Assembly (NCBI GenBank): GCA_019689955.1
Contig: JADGGM010000018.1
Location: 1 to 13,585 of the forward strand
Source of the DNA: Gemmatimonadaceae bacterium
GTDB taxonomy: Bacteria > Gemmatimonadota > Gemmatimonadetes > Gemmatimonadales > Gemmatimonadaceae
DNA length: 13,585 bases
Direction: 5' to 3'
The position numbers and the translations under genes were made by a program. Shown piece after piece: positions 1-7,337 of this stretch. The notes beneath the pieces were generated by a model that did no database searches, had not been told where the DNA came from, and was given only the letters and a program-made list of their open reading frames with translations. Numbering within the stretch: the stretch's first letter is position 1; each line of letters opens with the position of its first letter.

Positions 1-1
1 C

Positions 2-1798
2 CCTTCCCCCTCCGCTCCCCCATCGCTCCCTCCAATCCCGCTCGTGCTCGGGCCGCTCGACCCCAAGATCGTTTACCCGGCGCCCGATCATCTCATCGAG
101 TCGCGCGACTCGAACTTCGTCTTCGGCTCGGTCGGCAACGGGCACGCGACGCTCACGATCAATGGGATCCCGGTCCCCGTGCTCCCCAACGGGAGCTTCC
201 TCGCGTTCCTTCCGAATCCCACGCCCGACCAGCCGCAGTACGATCTCGTCGCGGCGCTGGGGGCGGACACGGTGCGGCTCTCGCGCCCGGTGCGGCTCCT
301 CCCTCCGCGGCCGGCGCTCCTCCCCACGGGTCCGCTTGTCGTCGACTCGGCGAGCGTGACCCCCGCCGGCCGCCTCGCGCTCCGCGACGAGGAGCGCGTG
401 CGCGTGAGCGTGCGCGCTCCCGCCAACGCCACCGTCGTCTGGCGCGGCGACTCCACCACCATCGCTCCGCTCGTGAGCCAGGGCGCGCTCCCGGGGCCGC
501 ATCCGGGAGACACCGTCATTCGAGGACCCGTCAGCACGCGCTACGTGGGTGAGCCCGAACGATGGGCCACCTCGCTCCCCGCGGCGCGGCTCCGCGCGCC
601 CACGGAGCTCGTCATCTCGCGCGGTGCGGATACCGTGCGTCTCCCGCTCCCGGCCATCGCCCCAGCGCCCCCACCCGGCACCTGGGGGGTGCTCGGCGCT
701 GACTCGAGCGCCGTGAGCGACACCGATCGCGTGATCATCGGCCGCCCCGTCCCCAACGGGACGTACAAGTGGTTGCTCATCCCCGGCACCGTCGTCCCCG
801 TGACAGGTTGGGCCGGGGACTTCGCGCGTGTGCGGCTCGACGACGCGCTCGAGATCTGGGTACTGCGCGACGACGTCCGGCTCCTCCCCGCGGGGTGGGC
901 GCCCGCCGCGTCGCGCGTGGCGGGGAACGCCAGCCTCATCCCCGCGCGCGATTGGGTCGACCTCGTCATCCCCATGGCCTCGTGCCCGCCGTTCCTCGTC
1001 GAGGAAGGGGAGCACTCACTGACGCTCACGCTCTACGGCGTGCATGGGAACACCGACATCCTGCACTATCTCCCCTCCGACTCTCTCGTGCGCGTCGTGC
1101 GCTGGACCCCGGTGGGGAGCGAGCGCGTGCGCTACACGATCGAGCTCACCACGCGCCCGTACGGCTATCTCGCTCTCTGGGACCGCGGCCGGTTCGTGCT
1201 CCGCGTGCGCCGCCCGCCGCGCGTGGACCGCAAGCACCCGCTTGCGGGGCGCACGATCGCGATCGACCCCGGCCACCCGCCGATCGGGGCGACGGGCCCC
1301 ACGGGGCTGTACGAGCCGGTGCCCACGCTCGCAGTCGCCGAGCGCGTGCGCGCGCTCCTCGAAGCGGAGGGTGCCACGGTGGTGATGACGCGCACCACGC
1401 CCGCCCCCGTCGCGCTCGGCGACCGCCCGATCATCGCCCGGCGCGCGAACGCGGACGCGCTCGTCTCCATCCACCTCAACGCGCTCCCCGACGGGGTCAA
1501 CCCCTTCGGCGCGCACGGCACGGGGACGTACTTCTTTCACCCGCAGTCGGCGCCGCTCGCACGCGCGATCCAGGACGGGCTGGTCCGCCGCATGGGGCTT
1601 CGCGACCTCGGCGTCAACTACGACAACCTCGCCCTCGCGCGGCCCACCTGGATGCCGGCCGTGCTCTGCGAGGGGGCGTTCATCATGATCCCCGAGCAGG
1701 AAGCCGCGCTGCGCACCCCCACGTTTCAGGACGCGTACGCGCGCGGGATCGTGGAGGGCCTCGAGCACTACTTCCGCGCTCTGGCGACCCCCCCGTGA
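2..1798 (+). CDS. N-acetylmuramoyl-L-alanine amidase (Amidase_3), 5' end cut by window
   Basis: Zinc amidase predicted to cleave the bond between N-acetylmuramic acid and L-alanine in peptidoglycan, acting in the periplasm. Numbering from the first in-window GTG (position 44; 584 residues), the C-terminal domain starts near residue 400. It shows all Amidase_3 landmarks: His411 in DPGHPP and Glu424 as first zinc ligands, His477 in SIHLNA as third ligand, and catalytic Glu543 in LCEGAF. The first 400 residues are beta-rich, Pro/Arg-rich and unassigned; one stretch near 265-285 resembles an SH3-like fold. The frame stays open from base 2 and no signal peptide is visible, so the true start and export signal probably lie upstream of the window. 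The stop overlaps the next gene's GTG start (GTGA, 1795-1798), indicating translational coupling. The family call is firm; the N-terminal role is unknown. Confidence 0.9.
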   Translation, partial: PSPSAPPSLPPIPLVLGPLDPKIVYPAPDHLIESRDSNFVFGSVGNGHATLTINGIPVPVLPNGSFLAFLPNPTPDQPQYDLVAALGADTVRLSRPVRLLPPRPALLPTGPLVVDSASVTPAGRLALRDEERVRVSVRAPANATVVWRGDSTTIAPLVSQGALPGPHPGDTVIRGPVSTRYVGEPERWATSLPAARLRAPTELVISRGADTVRLPLPAIAPAPPPGTWGVLGADSSAVSDTDRVIIGRPVPNGTYKWLLIPGTVVPVTGWAGDFARVRLDDALEIWVLRDDVRLLPAGWAPAASRVAGNASLIPARDWVDLVIPMASCPPFLVEEGEHSLTLTLYGVHGNTDILHYLPSDSLVRVVRWTPVGSERVRYTIELTTRPYGYLALWDRGRFVLRVRRPPRVDRKHPLAGRTIAIDPGHPPIGATGPTGLYEPVPTLAVAERVRALLEAEGATVVMTRTTPAPVALGDRPIIARRANADALVSIHLNALPDGVNPFGAHGTGTYFFHPQSAPLARAIQDGLVRRMGLRDLGVNYDNLALARPTWMPAVLCEGAFIMIPEQEAALRTPTFQDAYARGIVEGLEHYFRALATPP

Positions 1799-4752
1799 CG
1801 GAGCCGATCGAGCCGTCGCCATGCCGGCAAGGGCGCCGCGGAGGGGCGCTCGCGCGCGTGCTGTGCGCCGCCCTCCTCGCCGTGGGGCTCGCGCGCCCCG
1901 GCGCCGCGCGCGCGCAGGGCGCGCCCAACGCGCACTGGCGCACCATCCGTACGCCGCACTTCGCCGTCCACTTCACGCCGCCGCTCGAGGACGCGGCCCG
2001 CCGCGCCGCGGCGAGCGCAGAGAGCGCCTACGTGCAGCTCGCCGTGCGGCTCCACCCGCCGCGCGGGCCGATCGACCTCGTGATCGCCGACAACGTCGAC
2101 TTCGCGAACGGCTTCACCAACCCCTTCCCGTCCAACCGGATCGTCGTCTACGCCCACCCGCCGCTCGACGTGCCCGCGCTCCGCTACTACGATGACTGGC
2201 TGTCGATCGTCATCACGCACGAGCTGACGCACGTCTTCCACCTCGACCGCACGCGCGGATGGTGGCACACGGCGCAGCAGGTGTTCGGGCGCGCGCCGTT
2301 CCTCTTCCCCAACCTGTACGAGCCCGCCTGGATCACCGAGGGGCTCGCGGTCTACTACGAGAGCGACATCACCGGCGCCGGCCGCGTCGCGGGGACGCAC
2401 GAGCGGATGCTGCTCGACGCCGAGGTGCGCCACGGCGGCGTGCCCCCGTTCGACGCGTGGAACCTGTCGAGCTCGCGCTACCCCGGCGGCGACATGGCGT
2501 ACGGCTACGGCTCGCTCTTCCTCGACTACATCGCCCGCACGTACGGCCGCGACAAGCTGCGCGACTTCGTGGAGCAGACGAGCCGCACCACGCTCCCCTT
2601 CCGTCTGGACCGCGCCGCCTCGCGCGCGTTCGGGGTGTCGTTCCACCAAGCGTGGCGCGACTGGCGGCGCGAGCTGGCGGCCTCGCCCCCGCCCGACCGC
2701 CTTCCGCTCGACGGATGGCGCGACCTCTCGCGCGGCGGGCACGTGGCGATCTACCCGCGGTGGCTCGACTCGACTTCGCTCGTCTACTCCGGCTATACGT
2801 GGCGCGAGACGCCGGCCGCGTACCGCGTGACGCTCGATGGCGCGGTGCGGCGCCTGGGGCGGCGCAACGGGCCGGATGCGAACGCCGTGCTCCCCGACGG
2901 CTCGCTCCTCTTCTCGCAGATCGACTTCACGAGCCCGTACGACGTGCGCTCCGACCTCTACGTGGAGCGCAACGGGCACGAGATCCGGCTGACGCACGGC
3001 GCCCGCCTTGCCGAGGCCGACGCACGGCGCAGCGACGGCGCGATCATCGCCGTGCGCTTCGTCCCCGCGAGCACGCAGCTCGTCCGCGTGAGCGCCGACG
3101 GCCGCACGATCACGCCGCTCACCGCGCCGTCCATCGACACGGCGTGGGCCGAGCCGCGCTGGTCGCCGCGCGGCGACCGGATCGTCGCCACCCGGTGGAC
3201 GCGCGGCGGCTACGCCGACGTGGTGATCCTCGACACGCTCGGCGCCGTCGTGCGCGAGATCACGCACGACCGCGCCGTCGACAGCACGCCGAGCTGGAGC
3301 CCCGACGGCACCGCCGTGCTCTTCACCTCCGACCGCACCGGCGTCGCCGACGTCTACATCGCCCCCGCCGACAGCGACGGGGAACCGCGGCGCGTGAGCC
3401 GCGCGTCGCTGGGCGTGTTCTACCCCACGCTCTCCCCCGACGGCACGCGCCTCGCCGCCTCGCGCTACGACGTCGCCGGGTGGCACGTCGGCGTCGCCCC
3501 CTTCGACACCGCGGGGGCCGACACGCCCCCCGTGAGCGCCGCGTTCGATCCCCGCCCCATGCCGGCCCCGGTCCGCGACACGTCGGCGGCGCACGACTAC
3601 TCCCCGTGGCGCATGCTCGTGCCGCGCTACTGGCTCCCGATCGTCGGCCAGACCGCGAGCGGCGGGTACGAAGTCGGCGCCTTCACCAGCGGCTTCGACA
3701 TCATCGGCCGGCACTCGTACTTCGCGCAGGCGCTCCTGGACCCCCGCGACGGCGAGCACACGTTCGACGTCACGTACCGCTACGCCGGGCTCGCGCAGCC
3801 GGTGCTCGACGTCGGCGCGAACCAGGCGTGGGAGCGCACGGTGATCGTGGACCGCGATCGCAACCCGCTCGGTGATCTCCTGCGCCGCGCCCGCGTCGTC
3901 TCCCTCGGTGCCACCGTGAGCCGCCCGCGCCTCCGCACCAACGCCTTCGCCTCGATCGCCGGCGAGCTCGAGATGCGCCACTACCTCACGGACCCCGACA
4001 CGCTCCTCGGCAAGCTCGATCCGTACTACCGCTCCGACCCCACCTACTGGTCGCTCATCGGCACCGTCGGCTGGTCCAACGCGCAGCGCGCCCCGCTCTC
4101 CATCTCGGCGGAAGATGGGATCTCCTTCGCGGCGAGCGGGCGCATCAAGTGGCTCGAGGGGACGCCCGGCGTGCAGTCGCGGAGCATCGCGGCCGCGCTC
4201 AGCGCGTACAAGTCGATCGACGCCGGCAGCTACGCGCACCACGTCGTCGCCGCGCGCGTGGCCGCGGGGTTCGCCAGCGGCGCGGATCCGGGTGAGTACG
4301 ACCTCGGCGGATCGAGCGGGACCCCCGTCGTGCTCTTCCCCGGCGCGACCATCGGCTCCCACCACACCTTCGCCGTGCGCGGATTCCCCTCCGGCGCGCA
4401 GAGCGGGACGAGCATCGCCACCGGCACGCTCGAGTACCGCCTCCCCATCTCCACGCCGCGCCGCGGCTTCGGGTTCTGGCCCGCGTTCCTGGACCGCACG
4501 TCCGTCGCGCTCTTCGCCGACGCCGGCGCCGCTTGGGGCGGGGTGGGGAGCAGCACCACTCCGGCGCCGGGGACGCAACGCACGGCGGACCATTGGCTCT
4601 CCTCCCTCGGCGCCGAGCTCGATCTCGACACCGGCTTCGAGTACGATCTCCTCTATCGCCTGCGCCTGGGCTTCGCCGTGCCGGTCGCGAAGTACGCGGC
4701 GCGCCCTCCCGATCCCGTGAGCGTGTACTTCCAGCTCGGCTTCGCGTTCTGA
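1795..4752 (+). CDS. Secreted HExxH peptidase-like / TolB-type propeller / outer-membrane barrel protein
   Basis: Predicted 985-residue exported protein with three parts. Residues 1-40 form a signal peptide: an Arg-rich start, hydrophobic core near 22-33, and Ala-Arg-Ala before Gln41. Residues 45-230 resemble the peptidase MA-like gluzincin fold, with HELTH (His142, Glu143, His146) and a downstream WITEGL in which Glu182 is the likely third zinc ligand. Residues 235-575 form a propeller with PD40 repeats, for example SPRGD near 455, SPDGT near 502 and SPDGT near 548. Residues 603-985 alternate like a beta-barrel and end in Phe, the usual outer-membrane assembly signal, recalling Omp85/surface-antigen C-termini. 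GTG at 1795 was chosen because it overlaps the amidase stop as GTGA and leaves an intact signal peptide; GTG 1858 is an alternative. The open frame further upstream lies inside the amidase gene and is out-of-frame shadow. Substrate unknown. Confidence 0.85.
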   Translation: MTEPIEPSPCRQGRRGGALARVLCAALLAVGLARPGAARAQGAPNAHWRTIRTPHFAVHFTPPLEDAARRAAASAESAYVQLAVRLHPPRGPIDLVIADNVDFANGFTNPFPSNRIVVYAHPPLDVPALRYYDDWLSIVITHELTHVFHLDRTRGWWHTAQQVFGRAPFLFPNLYEPAWITEGLAVYYESDITGAGRVAGTHERMLLDAEVRHGGVPPFDAWNLSSSRYPGGDMAYGYGSLFLDYIARTYGRDKLRDFVEQTSRTTLPFRLDRAASRAFGVSFHQAWRDWRRELAASPPPDRLPLDGWRDLSRGGHVAIYPRWLDSTSLVYSGYTWRETPAAYRVTLDGAVRRLGRRNGPDANAVLPDGSLLFSQIDFTSPYDVRSDLYVERNGHEIRLTHGARLAEADARRSDGAIIAVRFVPASTQLVRVSADGRTITPLTAPSIDTAWAEPRWSPRGDRIVATRWTRGGYADVVILDTLGAVVREITHDRAVDSTPSWSPDGTAVLFTSDRTGVADVYIAPADSDGEPRRVSRASLGVFYPTLSPDGTRLAASRYDVAGWHVGVAPFDTAGADTPPVSAAFDPRPMPAPVRDTSAAHDYSPWRMLVPRYWLPIVGQTASGGYEVGAFTSGFDIIGRHSYFAQALLDPRDGEHTFDVTYRYAGLAQPVLDVGANQAWERTVIVDRDRNPLGDLLRRARVVSLGATVSRPRLRTNAFASIAGELEMRHYLTDPDTLLGKLDPYYRSDPTYWSLIGTVGWSNAQRAPLSISAEDGISFAASGRIKWLEGTPGVQSRSIAAALSAYKSIDAGSYAHHVVAARVAAGFASGADPGEYDLGGSSGTPVVLFPGATIGSHHTFAVRGFPSGAQSGTSIATGTLEYRLPISTPRRGFGFWPAFLDRTSVALFADAGAAWGGVGSSTTPAPGTQRTADHWLSSLGAELDLDTGFEYDLLYRLRLGFAVPVAKYAARPPDPVSVYFQLGFAF

Positions 4753-4754
4753 TC

Positions 4755-5252
4755 ATGTCCATCCACCCCACCGCATTCATTCACGACCTCGCCGTCGTGA
4801 TCGGCGACGTGTCGCTCGGCCCGCGCGTGTCCATCTGGCCCACCGCCGTGCTGCGCGGCGACTCCGCCCCGATCACCATCGGCGCCGACAGCAACGTGCA
4901 GGACGGGACCGTGATCCACGTCGACGACGGCTTCCCGACGACCATCGGCGCGCGCGTCGCGATCGGGCACCGCGCGATCGTCCACGGCGCCACGGTCGGC
5001 GACGACTGCCTCATCGCCATGGGGGCCATCCTCCTCAACGGCGTCACCGTGGGACCGGGCTCGCTCATCGGAGCGGGGGCGGTGTGCACGGAGGGGATGG
5101 TCATCCCGCCCAACTCGCTCGTGCTCGGCGTGCCGGGGCGCGTGGTGCGCGAGACGACGCCGGCGATGCGCGAGCGCATGGCGAAGACGGTGGCCGCGTA
5201 CCTGGAGCTGCAAGAGGCGCATCGCGCGGGGCGGTACGCGCGGCACCGGTGA
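4755..5252 (+). CDS. Gamma-carbonic-anhydrase-family left-handed beta-helix protein
   Basis: A 165-residue hexapeptide-repeat protein of the gamma-CA family (YrdA/PaaY/CaiE-like), probably a cytoplasmic homotrimer with metal at the subunit interfaces. Visible signatures are the LRGD motif (Arg34, Asp36), NVQDG (Gln49, Asp50), and the three metal-ligand histidines His55 (VIHV), His72 and His77 (GHRAIVHG). Repeated [I/V]G steps run through about residue 135, followed by a C-terminal helix. Length matches the family. ATG 4755 starts 2 bp after the preceding stop, so it is probably expressed from the same transcript as the amidase and peptidase-barrel genes. Many members of this branch lack proven CO2 hydration activity, so the family name is safer than a stated reaction. 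Confidence 0.9.
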   Translation: MSIHPTAFIHDLAVVIGDVSLGPRVSIWPTAVLRGDSAPITIGADSNVQDGTVIHVDDGFPTTIGARVAIGHRAIVHGATVGDDCLIAMGAILLNGVTVGPGSLIGAGAVCTEGMVIPPNSLVLGVPGRVVRETTPAMRERMAKTVAAYLELQEAHRAGRYARHR

Positions 5253-5354
5253 GGCGCGCTGAGTAACCCTTGCGCCCCCGCTGGGGGGAGCCGCAGGTTA
5301 GAGCCCGGCCGCGCCGCGGCCCTGCACCCTCCTCTTGCCACACGGGGCTCTGCC

Positions 5355-6602
5355 ATGGCCACTCGTTCCCGCGTCGCACCGGTCCGCGCCGGCGACGTCC
5401 TCCTCCTCGTCGGCACGACCAAGGGCGCCTTCGTGCTCCACGCGAACCGGACGCGCACCCGGTGGACCGTCGGCGCGCCCGCCTTCCGCGGCTTCTCGGT
5501 CTACGCGATGGCGTACGACGACCGTGGCGGGCGGCAGCGGCTCTGGGCCGCGACGCGGAGCGAGCATTGGGGCGCGGTGCTCTGCTCCAGCGACGACTTC
5601 GGCGCGACGTGGACCGAGCCGGAAGCCTCGACGCTCAAGTTCCCCGCCGGCTCCGGGCTCTCGCTCCGCGGGATCTGGCAGATCGCCCTCGGCCCGCGCA
5701 CCGAGCCCGACGTCCTCTATTGCGGCGTGGAGCCCGCGGCCCTGTTCGAGTCGCGCGACGGCGGGGCCACGTGGGCGCCGGTGCGCGGGCTCCTCGAGCA
5801 CCCGCACCGCGAGCGGTGGCAGCCCGGCGGCGGTGGGCTCTGTCTGCACACCATCATCGCCGACCCGGAGCGCCCCGAGCGCATGGTGATCGCGATCTCC
5901 ACCGGCGGCGTCTACCGCACCGACGACGGCGGCCGGAGCTGGCAGGCGCGCAACCGCGGCGTGCGCGCGCAATTTCTCCCCGAGAAGTACCCCGAGTTCG
6001 GCCAGTGCGTGCACAAGGTGGTGCGCGACCCGTCGCAGCCGGGGCGGCTCTATCTCCAGAACCACTGGGGGCTCTACCGGAGCGACGACTGGGGCGACTC
6101 GTGGCACGACATGGCCAACCACGTCCCCTCGGACTTCGGCTTCGCCATGGCCGCGCACCCGCGGGCGAAGGGGACCGTTTACATCGTCCCGCTCGAGTCG
6201 GACATGTTCCGCTGCGTCCCCGAGGCGAAGCTGCGGGTCTACCGCACGCGCGACGGCGGCGCGTCGTGGGAGCCGCTCTCCCGCGGGCTCCCGCAGAAGG
6301 GGGCGTACGAGACCGTGCTCCGCGACGGGATGACGACCGACGCGCTCGACCCCGCGGGGGTGTACTTCGGGACGCGGAGCGGGAAGCTGTATGGCTCGCG
6401 CAACGAGGGGAGATCGTGGCAGCTCATCGCCGACGGTCTCCCGCCGATCGTGTGCGTCAAGGCCGCGGTGGTCGGCGGCGCGGCGGAGAGCCGCGTGCCG
6501 GCCGCCAAGAAGGCACGCGCGGCGAAGACGGCGAGCACGAAGCGCGCGGCGGCGAGGGGCAAAGCACCGCAGCGCGCGCGCCGCGCGCCGCGCCGGTCGT
6601 GA
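5355..6602 (+). CDS. Six-Asp-box (BNR/sialidase-like) beta-propeller protein with basic tail
   Basis: A 415-residue protein built of six Asp-box repeats (S/T-x-D/N-x-G-x-T/S-W) at residues 79-86, 133-140, 189-196, 243-250, 298-305 and 348-355. Spacing of about 50 residues fits a six-bladed propeller of the sialidase/VPS10-like fold. Databases often name such proteins exo-alpha-sialidase or BNR glycosyl hydrolase, but I do not see a full sialidase active site, so enzymatic activity is unproven. No signal peptide is evident, so it is likely cytoplasmic. Residues 381-415 form a low-complexity tail with 13 Lys/Arg in 35 residues and no acidic residue. ATG 5355 was taken as start; its ribosome-binding site is weak. 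The stop overlaps the start of the MoaD/ThiS-like gene as GTGA (6599-6602), so the two products are probably made together and may act together. Confidence 0.8.
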   Translation: MATRSRVAPVRAGDVLLLVGTTKGAFVLHANRTRTRWTVGAPAFRGFSVYAMAYDDRGGRQRLWAATRSEHWGAVLCSSDDFGATWTEPEASTLKFPAGSGLSLRGIWQIALGPRTEPDVLYCGVEPAALFESRDGGATWAPVRGLLEHPHRERWQPGGGGLCLHTIIADPERPERMVIAISTGGVYRTDDGGRSWQARNRGVRAQFLPEKYPEFGQCVHKVVRDPSQPGRLYLQNHWGLYRSDDWGDSWHDMANHVPSDFGFAMAAHPRAKGTVYIVPLESDMFRCVPEAKLRVYRTRDGGASWEPLSRGLPQKGAYETVLRDGMTTDALDPAGVYFGTRSGKLYGSRNEGRSWQLIADGLPPIVCVKAAVVGGAAESRVPAAKKARAAKTASTKRAAARGKAPQRARRAPRRS

Positions 6603-6880
6603 CGATCACCGTCGTCCTCCCGACGTACCTGCACGCGTTCGCCGGGGGGCGCGGGGTGGTCGAGCTGTCGTGCTCTGCCGCGACGGTGGGGGACGCGCTG
6701 CGCGCGCTCGGCGACGTGTACCCCGGTGTGTACGCTCGCGTGCTCACGGAGCAGGGGGAGGTGCGGCAGCACGTGAACGTTTTCTGCGGCGGTGAGAGCA
6801 TCCGCTACACCGGCGGGCTCAGCACCGCGATCGCTGACGGTGCCGAGCTGTTCATCGTCCCCGCGGTGAGCGGCGGCTGA
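6599..6880 (+). CDS. MoaD/ThiS-family ubiquitin-fold protein
   Basis: A 93-residue protein starting with a beta-strand (TITVVLP), an amphipathic helix around residues 28-40 (TVGDALRAL), the HVNVF strand near 58-62, an acidic turn (IADGAELFIVPA) and a C-terminal Ser-Gly-Gly. This is the layout of MoaD/ThiS sulfur carriers, in which an E1-like enzyme adenylates the terminal glycine and sulfur is then loaded as a thiocarboxylate. The protein ends exactly at the Gly-Gly (92-93), so no processing is needed. No moaE, thiF/moeB, thiG or cysteine-synthase gene is in the window, so its acceptor pathway is not identifiable. GTG 6599 overlaps the propeller stop (GTGA), arguing for a function tied to that protein. 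The open frame upstream is shadow of the propeller gene. Confidence 0.85.
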   Translation: MTITVVLPTYLHAFAGGRGVVELSCSAATVGDALRALGDVYPGVYARVLTEQGEVRQHVNVFCGGESIRYTGGLSTAIADGAELFIVPAVSGG

Positions 6881-6908
6881 GCCCCATTGGACGCGCGCCG
6901 CGGCCGCG

Positions 6909-6933
6909 GGCACGCTGCGTGCCGACGTGTTTG
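6909..6933 (+). terminator. Possible weak terminator after the MoaD-like gene
   Basis: GGCACG and CGTGCC pair perfectly around a CTG loop, 28 bp after the MoaD-like stop. The downstream tract (GACGTGTTTG) has only three consecutive Ts, so intrinsic termination would be weak. A second hairpin follows at 6944-6971. Confidence 0.25.
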
Positions 6934-6971
6934 CGAGCAAGTCCTCTCGCGCGGGGCGCGGGGCGCGAGGG

Positions 6972-7183
6972 TGTCGATAAACGTGTGATGTGCTTCGTTG
7001 CAGGCCGTGGCTCGTGGGACCAAATCGGCGCAACGAGGCGTTATATTTAAAGTTACGCCGGCGGCAGCGAGCGGCCGCGGCGGCGGGTGAGTGCGGAGGG
7101 CCATGGGAATCACCAACGACGGTTAGTGTTGCGTGGAAACCGCGTGGATAACGCCGCCCGCCCCGGAATTGTGATGTTGATAA
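6972..7183 (+). promoter_or_regulatory. Cluster of three DnaA-box-like 9-mers upstream of nrdJ
   Basis: TGTCGATAA (6972-6980), CGTGGATAA (7143-7151) and TGTTGATAA (7175-7183) each match the DnaA-box consensus TGTGNATAA at 8 of 9 positions, all in the same orientation. The last two also share GATAACGC. DnaA controls ribonucleotide reductase genes in some bacteria (E. coli nrdAB), so a regulatory role is plausible, but none is a perfect box and the link is inferred. Confidence 0.3.
7037..7059. promoter_or_regulatory. AT-rich imperfect palindrome upstream of nrdJ
   Basis: GGCGT and ACGCC form 5-bp arms around a 13-bp AT-rich core containing TTATATTTAA, with further partial symmetry (three more paired positions). 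It is one of the most AT-rich spots in the window and could be an operator or a -10 region. It does not match the NrdR-box consensus well enough to name. Confidence 0.3.
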
Positions 7184-7321
7184 CGCAAGTCGTTGTCGGA
7201 GTGGCGTTTTAGCCAAGGCTTGCGCGGACTCACGATGGCGGGTATCGTCCCCGCCCGCAGTTGGTTGATCCCACCTCGCGGAACACCGCCGTCCGCCGCT
7301 TCGTCATCCGGCATCAGCTCG

Positions 7322-7327
7322 AAGGAG
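7322..7327 (+). promoter_or_regulatory. Shine-Dalgarno site of nrdJ
   Basis: AAGGAG lies 10 bases before ATG 7338, the clearest ribosome-binding site on the plus strand here. It fixes the nrdJ start. Confidence 0.75.
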
Positions 7328-7337
7328 AACTGTCGAC

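Larger units (their letters stand above)
6881..7337. other. Long intergenic region upstream of nrdJ
   Basis: This 457-bp stretch has no convincing gene. It holds the weak terminator-like hairpin at 6909-6923, three near-tandem CGCGGGG heptamers at 6950-6970 inside a larger inverted repeat, three near-match DnaA boxes, an AT-rich imperfect palindrome at 7037-7059, and the nrdJ ribosome-binding site at its end. It is less GC-rich than the flanking genes. I could not fit a clear -35/-10 pair and found no B12-box or other recognisable riboswitch core. The nrdJ promoter and control elements presumably lie here. Confidence 0.6.

Noticed and set aside
769..1794. Extension of the peptidase-barrel gene upstream into the amidase gene
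   Set aside because: The translation there is Arg/Ala-rich shadow sequence inside the amidase; the signal peptide begins after GTG 1795.
1768..4593. 941-codon open frame on the minus strand opposite the peptidase-barrel gene
   Set aside because: Low-complexity Arg/Ala/Gly/Val translation with no motif; the plus strand has a signal peptide, HExxH and PD40 repeats.
5275..5321. Two GC hairpins between the carbonic-anhydrase-like and propeller genes (CCCCC/GGGGG at 5275-5287, GGCCGC/GCGGCC at 5307-5321)
   Set aside because: No T-tract follows either stem, and such repeats are expected by chance in this GC-rich spacer; not called as terminators.
5270..6598. Extension of the MoaD-like gene upstream through the propeller gene
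   Set aside because: Shadow translation without domains; the ubiquitin-fold homology begins exactly at GTG 6599.
5355..6602. Naming the propeller protein a true sialidase
   Set aside because: Asp-boxes are structural and occur in many non-sialidase propellers; the arginine triad and other active-site features are not evident.
6950..6970. Three near-tandem CGCGGGG heptamers
   Set aside because: Too short and too close to background composition to call a meaningful repeat; mentioned only as part of the nrdJ spacer.
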